A stretch of 64,000 nt of DNA, taken from the NCBI RefSeq assembly GCF_037893015.1, contig NC_133658.1, positions 176,905,579-176,969,578 on the forward strand, in the 5' to 3' direction. The stretch is from Macrotis lagotis. Lineage: Eukaryota; Chordata; Mammalia; Peramelemorphia; Peramelidae. Position numbers and translations under genes: made by a program. Shown in pieces: positions 1-11,948 of this stretch; within the stretch, counting starts at the first letter, position 1, and the number at the start of each line of letters is the position of its first letter. A model generated the notes under the pieces. That model searched no databases, was not told where the DNA came from, and saw only the letters and a program-made list of their open reading frames with translations.

Positions 1-169
1 TGAAGAGTTCTAAAGAGGGAAGCTGATGAAGGCCCTAAGACCTTCCTCAGTCTAACCACATGGTCTCACAACCCATGAGTTAGGGAATCTGAACTAACTC
101 AGTCCCTTTAGGTTCTGCAAGCTCCTGTTATGTGGCTAACAAAAAAAGGGTGCAAGATTTTGAATCAAG

Positions 170-342
170 AAGACTGGTGTAGGGGCAGCTAGGTGGTGCA
201 GTGGATAAAGCACTGGCCCTGGAGTCAGGAGTACCTGGGTTCAAATCCAGTCTCAGACACTTAATAATTACTAGCTGTGTGACCTTGGGCAAGTCACTTA
301 ACCCCATTGCCTTGCAAAAACCAAAAAAAAAAAGACTGGTGT
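170..342 (+). mobile_element. tRNA-derived SINE (WSINE1 type) with target-site duplication
   Basis: The SINE body runs 181-331. It has a tRNA-like head (ggggcagctaggtgg), the usual middle (caaatccagtctcagacac) and an A-rich tail after ccttgcaaaaacc. Identical 11-bp copies of aagactggtgt flank it at 170-180 and 332-342, so both boundaries are secure. This copy serves as the reference for the family in this window. It is transcribed by Pol III and moved by the L1 machinery, as is known for SINEs with A tails. Confidence 0.9.
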
Positions 343-349
343 TGCTACT

Positions 350-480
350 GTGCCTCTGACAGTTACATAGCTGTGTAAGGGCAAGTCAATTAACCTTGTA
401 AAGTCTTTGTTTTATCATTCAAAAAATATATAACAAGACTGTTAGCACCTACCACATAAGGTTATTGTGAGGTGAGAATG
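350..480 (+). repeat. MIR fragment
   Basis: A degraded MIR-like stretch: gcctctgacagttacatagctgtgt, then gcaagtcaattaacc, then a 'taaggttattgtgaggtgag' tail that matches the usual MIR end. Old and diverged. Confidence 0.55.
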
Positions 481-689
481 ATTTGGTTCATTCATAAAAT
501 GCTTTGGAAATGTACTATACATATCAACTTTTTTTACCTTTTGTTTACAAGTTATATAAATGATCCCTATGTTAGACATATATTGCATTAAAACTATAAA
601 TTGATCTTGGTACTGTAATTTTTATATTGGCATGGATATACCAAGTATTCAGTTACAAGCATTGAATATTTTTATAATTTGGTAATTCC

Positions 690-1250
690 TTATTTCTCAC
701 AGGAACACTTTATAATTGAATCTATTTTTTTTGTATGTGGTAGATTGTCAAATATTTTATGCATTTTGTAATCATTTTGATTAGTACTTATTTCTTCCTA
801 GATTTTAATTGTTATTTTATAGAAATGTTGTGATTTTATGAATTTATTTTGTAAGACTAACTTTGCTGAACCTATTATCTCAATTAGTAGCTTTGTTGAT
901 TTTCTAGATTTTATTTTATCATCAAACAAGGATATTACTCGTATCTTTATATCTTTAATTTCTTTCGTCTTTTTGGTATTTCTGGAATTATATCAAATAT
1001 AGTTGGAAAACAAGACATCCTTGTAATGCAAAAAAGCTTTCAACATACCTTATTGTATATGATGATTATTTTTTGGTTTTAGATAGACATTTATGATATT
1101 AAAAATGTCCTTTTATGCCTATAGTTTATAGGGAGTTTAGCATAAAATTGTTTTTTTCCTGCATTTGAGATAATCTCACAATATATTTAGGATGTTTTTG
1201 TTTTTAATATGATTAATTATTTTAATTGTTTTCCTAATGTTGTAGGAAAG
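690..1250 (-). mobile_element. Degenerate L1, reverse-transcriptase region of ORF2
   Basis: On the minus strand this resembles the middle of L1 ORF2. The plus-strand signature phrases are gacatccttgtaatg, then aacatacctta, then gggagtttagcataaaattg, then gcatttgagataatctcaca. They occur in the same order as in mammalian L1 read in antisense. No long frame survives, so it is an old, 5'- and 3'-truncated relic. The flanking stretches 480-690 and 1,250-1,877 show no recognisable repeat or gene. Confidence 0.6.
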
Positions 1251-2177
1251 TTGCTAGACTGACCAGAGTTAGGCCTAGCCCAGAATAGATTACCTCGTCC
1301 TCAATTCCATATGTATTCACTTCTGGTTCTCTTATTCCTAACATTCATGTCATTGTTGATTCCTTCACCACTCTTAGACCAATGTCTAACTCAACTAATT
1401 TTGTCCTGAGGTTATATATCTCAATGTTCTCAATACTAGGTTCATACAATGGTGGACAGCTTCATTCCTCCTTCCAACCTTGGGCACACAGTTGCTGCTT
1501 CTTTCCCCTTTTCAGCCTCTTAGTTATTCCCAGTCCTCAAAGTAGTTATGAAACCTGACATACATTCTCACATATGGCCAATATCTATTTATTCTGCTTT
1601 AATAAATATTTCTTATTAGGGAGAGTTCCTATTTAAGCTTGGGGATATGTTGGGCAGTGCTAGATATGAAATTAAAAAAGATGAAGCACATTAAAGTATT
1701 TGAAGAATTTTAAAAGATTTGGATTTTTGAAAATTGTTTATTTTCCCTAAATATTATTCTGATTTTGTAAAGATTGACTACCACTAGAACTAGAAAAATT
1801 GCATTAAATATGTATATTGAATTAGTTTAATATTAAATAACTCAAAAGCATGTTTAGTTTCATTGATGTATAATATAAAATCATATAATTTTTTTTCTTT
1901 TAATTTATTCTTGTTTGAGTTAATACCCCCTCTCCCCAAAGAATATAGACCATCATGAGAAATAAAGTAAAAGAAAAAGAGAAAAAAAATGTGCTTCAGT
2001 CTGTCTTCCAAAACAACAAACTCTATCTTGGGTGGACCACATTCTTTATGATAAGTCCATCACAAAAGCTACTTTCATATTTTTCCACCTTTGCCGCTGC
2101 CAATCACAACTCCCTCCATTCGAACCTCCCCACTACCATATACTATATTTTCTCTCCTTTCACTCTGTCTCTCTACT

Positions 2178-2348
2178 AAAATGTGCTGTAGGGTAGCTGA
2201 ATGACACAGCAGACTGATCACCAACCCTGGGGCCAAGAGGCCCTGAGCCCACATACCACCCCTAAGGTCTAGCAATCACCCAGCCCCATGGTCGTGGACA
2301 AATCACCCAATCTCAGTTTATTGCAAGAAGTAAAGAAAATGTGTTATA
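2178..2348 (+). mobile_element. SINE inside the 3' UTR of half-L1 copy 1, shared with copy 2
   Basis: A WSINE-like element runs 2191-2335 (gggtagctgaatgacacag head, attgcaagaagtaaag tail). It is flanked by aaaatgtgctgta (2178-2190) and aaaatgtgttata (2336-2348). The same SINE with the same flanks lies in half-L1 copy 2 at 49,941-50,073. Copy 3 has only the empty site (around 58,020-58,040). It was therefore probably present in the source element. Confidence 0.8.
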
Positions 2349-2792
2349 TCTAACCACTCTCCCCCCACAATCCACCCTCTCCTCCATCACTCACATCCCC
2401 CCCTTCCCCCTGTCCCCCTTCTCTCCTTTTTTTACTCTAGATGTCTAATTGAGTGTATATGCTGTTTCCTCTCCGAGCCATCTCTGATGAAAGTGAATGT
2501 TCCCTCATTCCCCCTTGCCTTCTCCCCACAAAATCATTGTAATAAAAAAATCTTATTGTAAGAAATATCTTATTCCACCTCTCCTTTCTCTTACTCCCAT
2601 TACATTTCCCTTTTAGCCACTGACTCCATTTTTATAATATATCTTCAAATTCCGTTCTCTCCTGTGCTTTATATAAGCTCCTTCTACCTGCTCTATTAGG
2701 TTCATATGAGTATTATAAGTATCATTCTTCTATGCTGGAATACATGCAGTTCATCATCATTAAGTCCCTCATATTTTACCCTTCTCCACTCT

Positions 2793-2935
2793 TTTGTTTT
2801 AGGCAATGGGGTTAAGTGGCTTGCCCAAGGCCACACAGCTAGGTTTATTATTAAGTGTCTGAGGCTGGATTTGAACTCAGGTACTTCTGACTCCAGGGCT
2901 GGTGCTCTATCCACTACACCACCTAGCCACCCCTC
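2793..2935 (-). mobile_element. WSINE1-type SINE inserted near the ORF1 end of half-L1 copy 1
   Basis: Plus-strand text 'ggcaatggggttaagtggcttgcc' through 'ccactacaccacctagccacccc' is the family in reverse. The T-rich left end is its A tail. Flanking half-L1 sequence (cttctccact on the left, ctcctccaccc on the right) corresponds to one uninterrupted site in copy 2 near 50,560-50,572. Confidence 0.85.
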
Positions 2936-2939
2936 TCCT

Positions 2940-4834
2940 CCACCCTCTGTTTCACCTGTATCCTGTATTTGAAGGTCAAAATTTCTGTTCAGCTCTGGTT
3001 GTTTCAACAGGAACAAATGAAATTCCCCTGGTTCATTGAAAGTCCTTTTTCCCCTGGAAGAGGATGTTCAGTTTTGCTGGGTAGCTGATTCTAGGTTGCA
3101 TTCCAAGCTCTTTTGTCTTCCAGAATATTATGTTCCAAGCCCTACTGAAGTATGATACCAATGTTTGTGAAATTCTTGTATAGAAAGAGGTCCCTGACAT
3201 CCTTCTGGGCCCTGAGAAACCCCTTAGAAATATAAATTTGGATAGTTGCCTTTGGATCTGAAAATAACTGGACAGGACCTGGGGGTCACAGATATTCCAT
3301 AAATTTGCAATATCAATATTTGTGTAATCCCTGTGTGGAAGGAGTCCTTGACACCCTCCTGGGCCCCGAGAAACTCCTCAGAAATATAACTTTGACTAGG
3401 TGCCTTTGGTTCTGAAAGTAGTCTGACAGGACCCAAATGCTTGACCCTGAGGGTCATGGATATGCCATAAATTTGACTAAGATTCAGAAAGCACCCTTGT
3501 TAGCTTAATTATCTTGCTGTATCTGTAAAATTCCTGCTTCCTCCCAGGACTGCCTCCCCTTCCCCAGATGTGCCTGGAACCATAAGATAGTAAATTTCAC
3601 TCCCTCAAACCCATGGGAAGCCCATGAATATGTGACTCCCTCTGTCTCAAGAAATATGTTCAGATATAACACAAAGACCTTGATCCTTTCCTACTCTATA
3701 CTGAACCATATGTTTATATATGTTTGTAGTAGTAGTATGACAAGAAAATATATTTAACTGCTGTCTCTGCTCCTGTATCCTGCTTGCTCTCAGTACACCC
3801 CCGCCCCCAAACACTATAAAATCCCTATCCCTTGAACACTCAGGGACTGTCTGATTTGGGTACTCTTCATCCCCAGGCAGTCCCCAGGAAATAAAGATCT
3901 CCAAACTTATCAAATTCTGGTTTCCATTTTGCTCTTTGGGTTCAGCACTATGAGCCCTTAATGTAGTTGCTGCTAAGTCCTTTGGGATACTGACTAAAGC
4001 TTCACAATATTTGAATTGTGTCCTTCTAGCTGCTTGTAATATTTTCTCTTTGACTTGGGAGTTCTGGAATTTGGGTATAATGTTCCTGGGGGGTTGTTTT
4101 TTTTTTTTGGATCTCTTTCCAGGGGAGATTGGTAGATTCTCTCAATTTCTATTTTGGTCTCTGCTTCTAGGATATCTGGGAAATTTTCCTGTAGGAATTT
4201 TTTGAAAATGAGGTCTAGGTTCATTTCCTGATCATGACTTTCAAGAATCCCAATAATTTTTAAATTATCTTTCTTGAATTTGTTTTCCAGATCAGTTGTT
4301 TTTTCAATGAGATATTTCACATTTTCTTCTAATTTTTCATTCTTTTGGTGTTGATCTATTGTATCTTGATTTTTCATAAAGTCATCAGCTTCCTTTAGCT
4401 CCATTCTATATCTGAAGGATTTGTTTTCCTTAGAGAGCTTTCTTATCACTTTTTTCCATCTGGCCAGTTCTTTTTAAAGCATTTTTCCTCCTCAGTAACT
4501 TTTTGAAGTGTTTTATCCATTTGACCTATGCTGGTTTTTAACATGTTATTTTCTTCAGCATTTTTTTGGATCTCCTTGACTTAGCTGCTGACTTATTTTT
4601 CATGTTTTTCCTCATCTCTCTCATTTCTTTTCCCAATTTTTCTTCTATCTCCCTTACTTGATTTTCAAAATCTTTTTTGAGCTCTATCATAGCCTGAGCC
4701 CAATTTCCATTTTTCTTGGAGTCTTTAGATGTGGGAGCTTGTGCTTCCTTGTCTTCAGATTGAATATTTTGATCCTTCTGGGGATCATAGACAATTTTTT
4801 CTCAATGGTGTTCCTCTTTTTTCTGTTTACTCAT
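2940..4834 (-). pseudogene. L1-type ORF1 remnant in half-L1 copy 1
   Basis: An ORF1p-like reading starts at an ATG at 4,834 (MSKQKK) and breaks soon after. An open stretch of 151 residues at 4,449-3,994 contains a Lys/Glu-rich coiled-coil part, then NLKIIGILES and KKFLQENFPDI followed by IERIYQSP. These match the RRM domain of L1 ORF1p (human NLRLIGVPES, IIQENFPNL, IQEIQRTP). The C-terminal domain resumes left of the nested LTR and ends near PELNRNFDLQIQD (about 2,960-2,995). ORF1p is an RNA-binding trimeric chaperone of L1 particles. This copy is broken in several places and cut by an LTR and a SINE. Confidence 0.75.
3146..3947 (+). mobile_element. Solo LTR of an endogenous retrovirus (fossil), gamma/ERV1-like
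   Basis: An 802-bp block interrupts half-L1 copy 1. It begins TG, ends CA and is flanked by a 4-bp duplication (CTAC 3142-3145, CTAT 3948-3951). The uninterrupted site can be read in half-L1 copies 2 and 3. It holds a TATA box (3815-3821) and an AATAAA signal (3890-3895), fitting a U3-R-U5 layout in + orientation. U3 contains a diverged direct duplication of about 160 bp (3150-3307 and 3308-3475). No internal viral genes are present, so it is a solo LTR left by recombination. It is younger than the half-L1 it sits in. The family call rests on the 4-bp duplication and is tentative. Confidence 0.72.
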
Positions 4835-5658
4835 TTCTCCAGCCTGCCTGGTTTTGGGATGCTTCCTGAACTTTTGAGTATTATTGGGACCCCCCCAAAA
4901 AAAACACTCCCCAAAGAACTCAGTGGTCTGTGAACTTCATGGTCTGTGAATGACCACAAGCACCCCCTCTGCCACGGGACTGAGGTGGGGGGGCAAGGCC
5001 CTGTTCTATGGGGGGGGCTAGACTGTGATCATGATCTGAATGTGTTCAGAGCCCCAGAGTCCTGTTCCAGGTATAGAGGACAGACCTCTGAAGTCTCTCT
5101 CCACTCTCCTATCTTTGGTAGGCTGAGCACTGAAGGCTCAGTTGCCTGGGGAGCTCCTGCTTACAGGCTCTGCTCTGGCTTGTTGGCTCCAAGCCTGCTT
5201 CCATTTCCGGATCTGGGCTGCTGTGAGGCCGCCACTACTGAGCTGACTGCACTGACTGCTGCAAATGCTCTGAGGGCCTGGGCTTCATGCACTTGTTCCA
5301 GCAGAGGTCTCCTCTGTTGATCCTCCAATTTGTGCCCAGTGCTCCCTGGGGTATAGGTTAGGAAACTCCCCCCCACCCCCAGCTGTGGTGATCTGAGGCT
5401 CCCAGGTGCCCTGGGGCTGCCTCCAGGAGGATGAAGTTTCTTCACTCTTGCAGGCTGCCCCTCTAACCCCATGGAGCAGAACCTTTCCACTATTTTCCAG
5501 GTTACCTTGGTCTGGAGAATTGCCTCATTGGATCTTTCTGTGGGTTCTGTCTCTCACAAATTTAGTTAGAGTCTTAATTTTAAGATTTTTGAAACATTAT
5601 AGAGAGAACACCTAGGAAAGGCTCTTCTCCTGTCATCACCTTAAATCATATAATTTTT

Positions 5659-6180
5659 AAAATTGCATATATTTATTGCATATATTAATCTGTTGTTTCT
5701 GTTATTTCACTCTGAATCAGTTCAAAGAAGTTTTGCCATGTCTTGACATTCTTTATATTTGTTATATGTTATAGTATGTTACATGTTATATATATTGCTC
5801 TGTTACATCAAAATATCAACATCTATTTAGCCATTCTTCAATTCGTGATCAGCTAATTACAAAATAGTTTCTATGAATATTTTTCTATATAGGGAACCTT
5901 TTTTCCTTACTTTGATGTCCAGAGGTACACACATAGCAACAGAATTTCTACATAAAAATATATGGACATTTTAATCACTTTTCCCCCTCAAAATTCCAAA
6001 TTGTTTTCTATAAATTTTGGACCAATTCATAGATTACATGTTTAATTGATATGACTGTTTTCCTGTAGCCATATATCCTTTTATTCCTTTGTTAATTTCT
6101 GGTGTCAAGTGAAACCCCAGAGTTGTTTAAACCATTTGCTCATATCTTTTGACCACTTTTTTACTGAAAGAATATATGAA
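5659..6180 (-). mobile_element. Old L1 3' fragment
   Basis: Diverged L1 ORF2 end and 3' UTR in antisense: ctatttagccattcttcaattcgtgatc, tatgaatatttttctatatag, ccaaattgttttctata, catttgctcatatcttttgacca. Half-L1 copy 1 may have landed at its edge. Confidence 0.55.
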
Positions 6181-6189
6181 TGTATGCAT

Positions 6190-6290
6190 GCATGTACCAA
6201 TGAAGGAAAAAGCATTTTTTTAAGTAATGTGCTAAATGCCAGGAATACAAATACAAAAGTAAAGATAATCCCTGCACTGAAGGATTTTAT
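6190..6290 (-). repeat. L2 fragment
   Basis: Antisense L2 3' end: gtgctaaatgccaggaatacaaatacaaaagtaaagataatccctgcactgaagg. The order matches the L2 tail (caggcactg, ggatacaa, gtccctgccct). Confidence 0.55.
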
Positions 6291-6299
6291 ATGCATTTT

Positions 6300-7083
6300 T
6301 AATTTCAATAATAACTTTAATTTCCCAAATTATGTATAAAAACAATTTTAAGTTGATATTTCATTTTTCCAATTACATGCTATGGAACTTTTTCAAGGTG
6401 AACACATTTGCATATTTTTAAGTTATACATTTTTCTACCATCCTTCCTTCCCATCCCCATCAACTCAGCAGTCTGGTCCAAGTTGTATGTGTATATTTTT
6501 AACATGTTTACATATTAGCCATTTTGTGTTTGAGGAATTAGGACTAAGGGGAAAGAAGGAAAACCATGGGAAAGGAAGGAAAGACATCAGAAAAGTTTTT
6601 AAAAAGTATACATAGTGTCCAGTCAGATTCTGTGGATTCTTGGAGTATTCCCCCCCCCCCACTGAAAGTGAATGTTGTTGTCCTTAATAGGTCTCCCAAG
6701 ATTGTCTTATTTCTCTGAACTGCTGAGAGAAGCTGTATCCATCATATATGATCAACATACAGTGTTGCTGTTAATGTGTACAAAGTTCTCTTGGTTCTGC
6801 TCCCTTCCCTCAGCATCTTCATGTAATTCTTTCCATGCTTCTCTAAAGTATGATCATTCATGGTTCTTACAGAGCAATAGTATTTCATAATAGTCATATA
6901 CCATAACTTGTTCAAACATTCCTCAATTGATGGGTATTCCCTCAATTTCCATTTCCTTTCCACTACAAAAAGATCTGCTATAAGTATTTTTAAACATGTG
7001 GGACTTTTCCTATTTTTATGATTTCTTTTGGATATAGGTATTGAATATTTGGTATTGGTATTGCTGGGTCAAAGGGTATGATC
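6300..7083 (-). mobile_element. L1 3' end (ORF2 C-terminus and 3' UTR)
   Basis: Plus strand carries the antisense L1 3' region: aactcagcagtctggtcc, ttgttcaaacattcctcaattgatgggtat, ttggtattgctgggtcaaagggtat. On the minus strand 6963-6742 reads EYPSIEECLNKLWYMTIMKYYCSV, matching the L1 ORF2 C-terminus (human CPTMIDWIKKMWHIYTMEYYAAI). It is 5'-truncated and abuts a second L1. Confidence 0.75.
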
Positions 7084-7940
7084 AGTATAAAAACACTTTT
7101 TAACATTCATTTTTTCAAAATGTTTTTGTTCCAAATTCTCTTCCTCCCCCTACCCTTTCCCTGAGATAGTAAACAACTTGATATAATTCATACATGTGCA
7201 ATTAGGCAACATAATTTCATATTTGTCATTTTGAAAAGTCTGCCTCTCCCCCCCCATGCACATTAAAAAGAAAATAAAAAAATATGCTTCCATCAGTTTT
7301 TTCTCTGAAGGTAAATGGCATTTTCTATCAGGAGTCCTTTGGAATTTCTCTTGGATCATTGTACTGCTGCCCAGTCATTCACAGCTGATTATCATACAAT
7401 ATTGCTAATACTATATACAATGTTCTCCTTGTTCTACTCACTTCACTTTGTAGCAGATGTTCATGTAAGTTTTTCAGTTTTTTTTTCCTGACATCATCCT
7501 ATTTGTCATTGCTTAATGGACAATAGTATTTCATCATAATTGTATACTACGACTTATTTAATCATTTCTCAACTGATGTTCATCCCTTAATTTCCAATTC
7601 CTTGCCTTGACAAAAAGAGCTGCAATAAATATTTTTCAAAAAAATAGGTCCTTTTCCCCTTTTTTGGGGGGGGGGGAGGATCTTTTTGGAATTAGTAGAA
7701 TTTGGAATTGTATTAGAGATCCAATTTTCCCATATCTCTTCCAACATTTATCATTTTCCCATCTGCCATCTTTGTCAATCTGATAGTGTTTGGTGGTACC
7801 TCAGAATTGTTTTAATTTGCACTTCTCTCATCATTAAGTGATTTGAGCATTTTTTCATATGACCATAGATTACTCTGATTTCTTCATCTGAAAACTGTCT
7901 ATTCATATCCTTTGCCCGTTTATAAGTTGGGAAATGACTT
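7084..7940 (-). mobile_element. L1 3' end, second copy
   Basis: Begins with the typical antisense 3' UTR (aacattcattttttcaaaatg, ccctgagatagtaaacaacttgat). It continues through ORF2 C-terminal sequence (tgcacttctctcatcattaagtgatttgagcattttttcatatgacc) to aagttgggaaatgactt. It is broken by a G run at 7,670-7,678. No intact frame. Confidence 0.7.
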
Positions 7941-8354
7941 GTGGTATAAATTTGACTCAGTTCTTTAAATTAGAGAAATGAGGTCATTTTCATAATCACT
8001 TTCTTTAAAATTTCCACTGCCCCCAGTTTTTTCCTTTCCTTCTATTGATCTTATATTCAGTAGAGATATATAAAACAAATACTGGAGTAGTGGTAAGATG
8101 GGACATTTTGGTTGTTAAATTACTAGATGGTGTTTAGAACTATTGACGGAGGTAGACTGACATATCCTTTTGAGTAGCAATGGCATTATTGGTATAATTA
8201 TGTTCCTAGAATTAGAAGGGGACCCCAGCAGTTAGGTAGAGGGTGATAAGATGGATGGGGAATAGAGTGAAGCATGACCAGAGGCCATGTGTAATGGGAG
8301 TAAGGGGGCGGGGTGGATGGGTCCGATATATAGAAAGTATCACCATCTATATAA

Positions 8355-8537
8355 GAAATACCATTTCGGGGCAGGTAGGTGGCATAGTGGATAGAGCACT
8401 GGCCCTGGAGTCAGGAGGACCTGAGTTCAAATGCAGCCTCAGTCACTTAATAAATACCTAGCTGTGTGACCTTGGGCAAGTCACTTAATCCCATTACCTT
8501 GCCAAAAAAAAACAACAAAAAAAGGAAATGCCATTTC
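8355..8537 (+). mobile_element. WSINE1-type SINE
   Basis: The body runs 8368-8524, from ggggcaggtaggtggc to an A-rich tail. Flanks gaaataccatttc (8355-8367) and gaaatgccatttc (8525-8537) differ by one base, so the insertion is fairly young. Confidence 0.9.
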
Positions 8538-8539
8538 CT

Positions 8540-10400
8540 TTTGGAATCTGGGCAGAATATTCTCCATGACAATGGTGAACACTTCTTTTATAGCTCACTC
8601 TGATAATTGCTAGATAAAATTATATCTGTGGTTTCATCTATCAAGGAATCTTGTACAAGCTAGAGATCATTTATTTTCATAATTCTCTCATTGTTTACTA
8701 GATGCTTTCTGAAGGGTAGAGTTAGAGAAAGTTCAGGACAGGAGAGATTTAAGTTCTTTTGGCTTCCAGATTCAAGAGAGCAGATAAGCAGTGCTAGGTC
8801 CTCTCCAGGTAGAGGTATCTGAGGGAGAGAAAGTCTGGGAAGAAGTCAGAATGTAGAGGAGTCAGCAACCTAATCATGTCTTTTCCCCCAGCTTAACACA
8901 TTAGAGATTTAAGAGAATTTCCCCTTGGATGAGATCTGTGACTCTTTTAGTTGAGACAAAATATCTTGCTCCCAATGAAAGAGATCATTTCATCTGTATA
9001 CTTTTTCTGATTCCTGTTTACTCTCAGTTTGAAAGAATTAGTATATTTGCTATTTACTTCATGTGGTCTTTGTGTAAATGGCATTTGATAGAAAGAGAAC
9101 AAAGTTTTGAGTTATTTATTCAAGGGGCTTCTTTTCCCATTAAGGGATAGGGATCAGAAGCACACCTTGAACTTAAAAATCATAATCCTTACTCTAACAA
9201 CATTTTGAGGACAGAAAGATAAAATTTAGCCTGGTACACCCATTCTAAGGAAAGGGTCAGTTACATAGCTCATTTGTCCTGTTCACTTCCTGGCTGGATG
9301 CAAAGTTATTGTTGGAGAGGTATCCTTGGGTGGAGGATATGCCTCCAGACAAAATACTTCTAGACAGACCTATGTGAACATACATTACCACAAGGGTAAT
9401 GCACCAATATTATGACATATATGTCTTGCATTTGCATGATATTAATAGATTCATGGGAAGTATATTAAGTAAAGTATTTAATTCTATGCTTTATTTTACA
9501 CAGTCAAATGATTTTTCTCAATTAGGAAACAATAAACACAGTTTGGTATTATATCTATATACTTTGTTCCCAATTTTGTAACTGTCAAAATATGGTCTGT
9601 TGGAAAGCTATTAGGTGACAGAAATATATTTTAGGCATAGACTACAATATATTATCAATAGTTTTAAGAAGTTGTGCCAAAGATATTAACCAGTATACCT
9701 AGGGCTGGAAAAATGACGTGGGTCAGCCATTCGTCAACACTGATGGACCACCTAAGCAGCAGCAATAAAATGGCTCTTACTAAGCAATTGTGGTACCAGA
9801 AAGATAGAGGAATTGTCTGCAAATCCATAAATAGAAATTACATCTTTTGGGGGACTAAGTTTCTTGAAGATACATAACTATTTTTCAAATGGTTATAGAT
9901 ATTAAGTAACTCCTGATCTTGTTAGTGTTTATACCATCACTAAAAATTACTTTTTTTTTATATTTTGTATCAGCTTATGTAACAGTTTCATCAAGACTAC
10001 GAATGGCTGTCTTAAGAGGGATCCTAAGTCACTAAAAAAGACAATGGAAATTTTCCAGCCCTGAAAGAGAGGGAGCTATGTAAGATTGTAACAAGGAAAT
10101 GACATGGTACAGTGGACATGGGGTGGGAGGTATTCCTTTGTTGGCAGGAGGACACTGAACAACTCTGAGAGGAACATAGGAAAGATGACCTTTTTGAGAG
10201 AGAAGTGATGGACTTCCAACTTCTCTCAGCCCAGTGTTAAGAGAAATTCCATTCTTTAATTGGGTGCATAATCATGAGTCATTCAAGTTTCATAATTACA
10301 TATGCAAGGGTAGAATTACTGTGAATTGGGACTTGTAATATGGTCCATGAGACCACAAGGCTAAACCTGTTATGATCCTTGGTAGTTTCACTAGAATGTA
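8540..10400. other. Intergenic, no feature recognised
   Basis: No splice-bounded exon, RNA gene or confident repeat was seen here. Short open frames (for example 8,929-9,150 and 9,674-9,877) have no recognisable family and look like chance. Confidence 0.5.
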
Positions 10401-10409
10401 TGGATATCT

Positions 10410-10540
10410 GATGTTTTCCCTCTCCAGCAGAATGTAAACTCCTGAAGGACTAGTTTGTTTTTGTCTTTGTTACACAGTATCCCAGCTTGGTATTTAGTTG
10501 GCCCTTAACAAATGCTGATTAATTGTAGTCTTTGGTTGTT
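10410..10540 (+). repeat. L2 3' end
   Basis: agaatgtaaactcctgaaggac, ttttgtctttgttacacagtatcccag and ggcccttaacaaatgctgattaattg follow the L2 3'-end order (tagaatgtaagctcc, agcacctagcacagtgcc, caataaatgtttg). Confidence 0.6.
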
Positions 10541-11229
10541 AGCAAGTTCCTTCTCTTTTGCCTTTTAACTTCAATTCTTCATATAGTATTGTAATGTTTC
10601 ATGACTTGAAGTTATACAACATTTCAGGAAGAAATTTGATATTAAAAAGATAGGTCATTGTGATGTAGGGAAATAATGTAGAGAATTATGAATGTAGCTT
10701 TAATGATGTTAAAATCTTGGTATTTTGTGGAGGGTTGTTTGCCTCTGAGGTGACTATCCTGCCGCTCCTTGACCTTGTTGTTTTGTATCTTTCCCCATTT
10801 TCCCTTTCACTTAACTATGGCCTAGATGCTGGCATGACAGAAAATGACATGTTGAACTTGGGGGTTGAGCACCTTGGGACAGGAAGGTTACCTGGGCCAA
10901 GATGTGAGACCATTCACTCCTCAAGTGCCACCCTCTGTTCTACCTATCATTAGAAGGGTATTTAATAAGAAGTGCTGCCCCTTTGAGCTCTCTCTTTCTC
11001 TGTAATTTTTAAAATTTAAATTTAAAATTAATTTCAAAATTAAATTTAAAAAATTTTTAAACTTTTAAATTACATTTTTCAAAGACAATTCAGTCTACTC
11101 TGTTTGATTTTGGGCCCAAATTTAATATTTTATTTTTAGTTTAAATAATTAGTTTAGTTTAAAGAATTTTTATCTTAGAGACAACTCTTTACTAGTTATT
11201 TTTTTCCATACAAACTCCATACTTAATTT

Positions 11230-11480
11230 GACATTTAAGATTCCTTCCATTCCTTTTTAGCCCAATTTCACTCCTTTCTTTGTGCTGGTCAAATTGGACT
11301 ATTAGTGCTTTATATTCTTCTCTCCCATGCCTGGAATATTCTCCTTCCAAAACTCAGTATGATGAATTTTACCTTTCTTCAAGGTCCAGCTCAAATACTC
11401 CTCCATGAAAACTTTCAAGATTCTCCTTCTCTAATTGAAATTGGTTTCTCTCTCCTCTCAGATTTTTCTTAGGTATGTGA
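11230..11480 (+). repeat. L2 fragment
   Basis: catgcctggaatattctccttcc, caaggtccagctcaaatactcctccatgaaaactttc is the diverged L2 body (tgcctggaatgctcttcc, caggtctcagctcaaatgtcacttcctcagagaggcc). Adjacent 10,540-11,230 holds only AT-rich sequence. Confidence 0.6.
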
Positions 11481-11640
11481 TACTGTGGATGGAACACTGG
11501 ACCTAGAATCAGGAAGATCTGAGTTGTGCTCTGGCTTAGATGTTTTCTTAGCTGTATGATCCTGGGTAAAAGACAATAGCTCCTATCTTCCAGGCTTGTT
11601 GTAAGGATAAAATGAGATAATATTAAATGCTAGGTCTGAT
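11480..11640 (+). repeat. MIR fragment
   Basis: tggatggaacactggacctagaatcaggaagatctgagttg, then tagctgtatgatcctgggtaa and gttgtaaggataaaatgagataat follow the MIR order. Confidence 0.6.
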
Positions 11641-11948
11641 TATTGTGGTTCGATTTTTGGCATTTACTATCATTTTGCCTTTTGCTATGCTTCTTTTAGG
11701 CAATGCTAGATAAGCTTATGTAGTTTCAGGGCTAATATCATGTGATTTCAAATTTTTTTATTCTCAACACAGTTCCTTCACATGGTTGGGGTTTAATGAA
11801 TAAATGGTGAAAAGCCATTTGAATAAAATAAAGGTTAATTACAGGCAAATATTTTTACAGGGTAGATTTATTGTCTCAATATCAGACGTATATTTGTAGC
11901 AAAATACTAAAATTAATGTGTATGCTTTCAGTATGCTCCTGTGTATGG

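Larger units (their letters stand above)
1895..5642 (-). mobile_element. Half-L1 (HAL1-like) LINE, copy 1, near full length
   Basis: Flanked by a 16-bp target-site duplication, aaatcatataattttt, at 1878-1894 and 5643-5658. Read on the minus strand it has a GC-richer 5' UTR (about 5,642-4,835), an ORF1 region (about 4,834-2,940) and about 1 kb of 3' UTR. There is no endonuclease or reverse-transcriptase ORF2. Without the nested SINEs and LTR it is about 2.7-2.8 kb, close to copies 2 and 3. It appears to lack some 20 bases of the 5' end seen in copy 2. Half-L1s lacking ORF2 are known from mammals, including opossum; assignment to HAL1 rests on this architecture. Confidence 0.8.

Noticed and set aside
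2702-3016. 104-residue minus-strand frame as a novel protein
   Set aside because: It is the ORF1 C-terminus of half-L1 copy 1 read into an inserted SINE.
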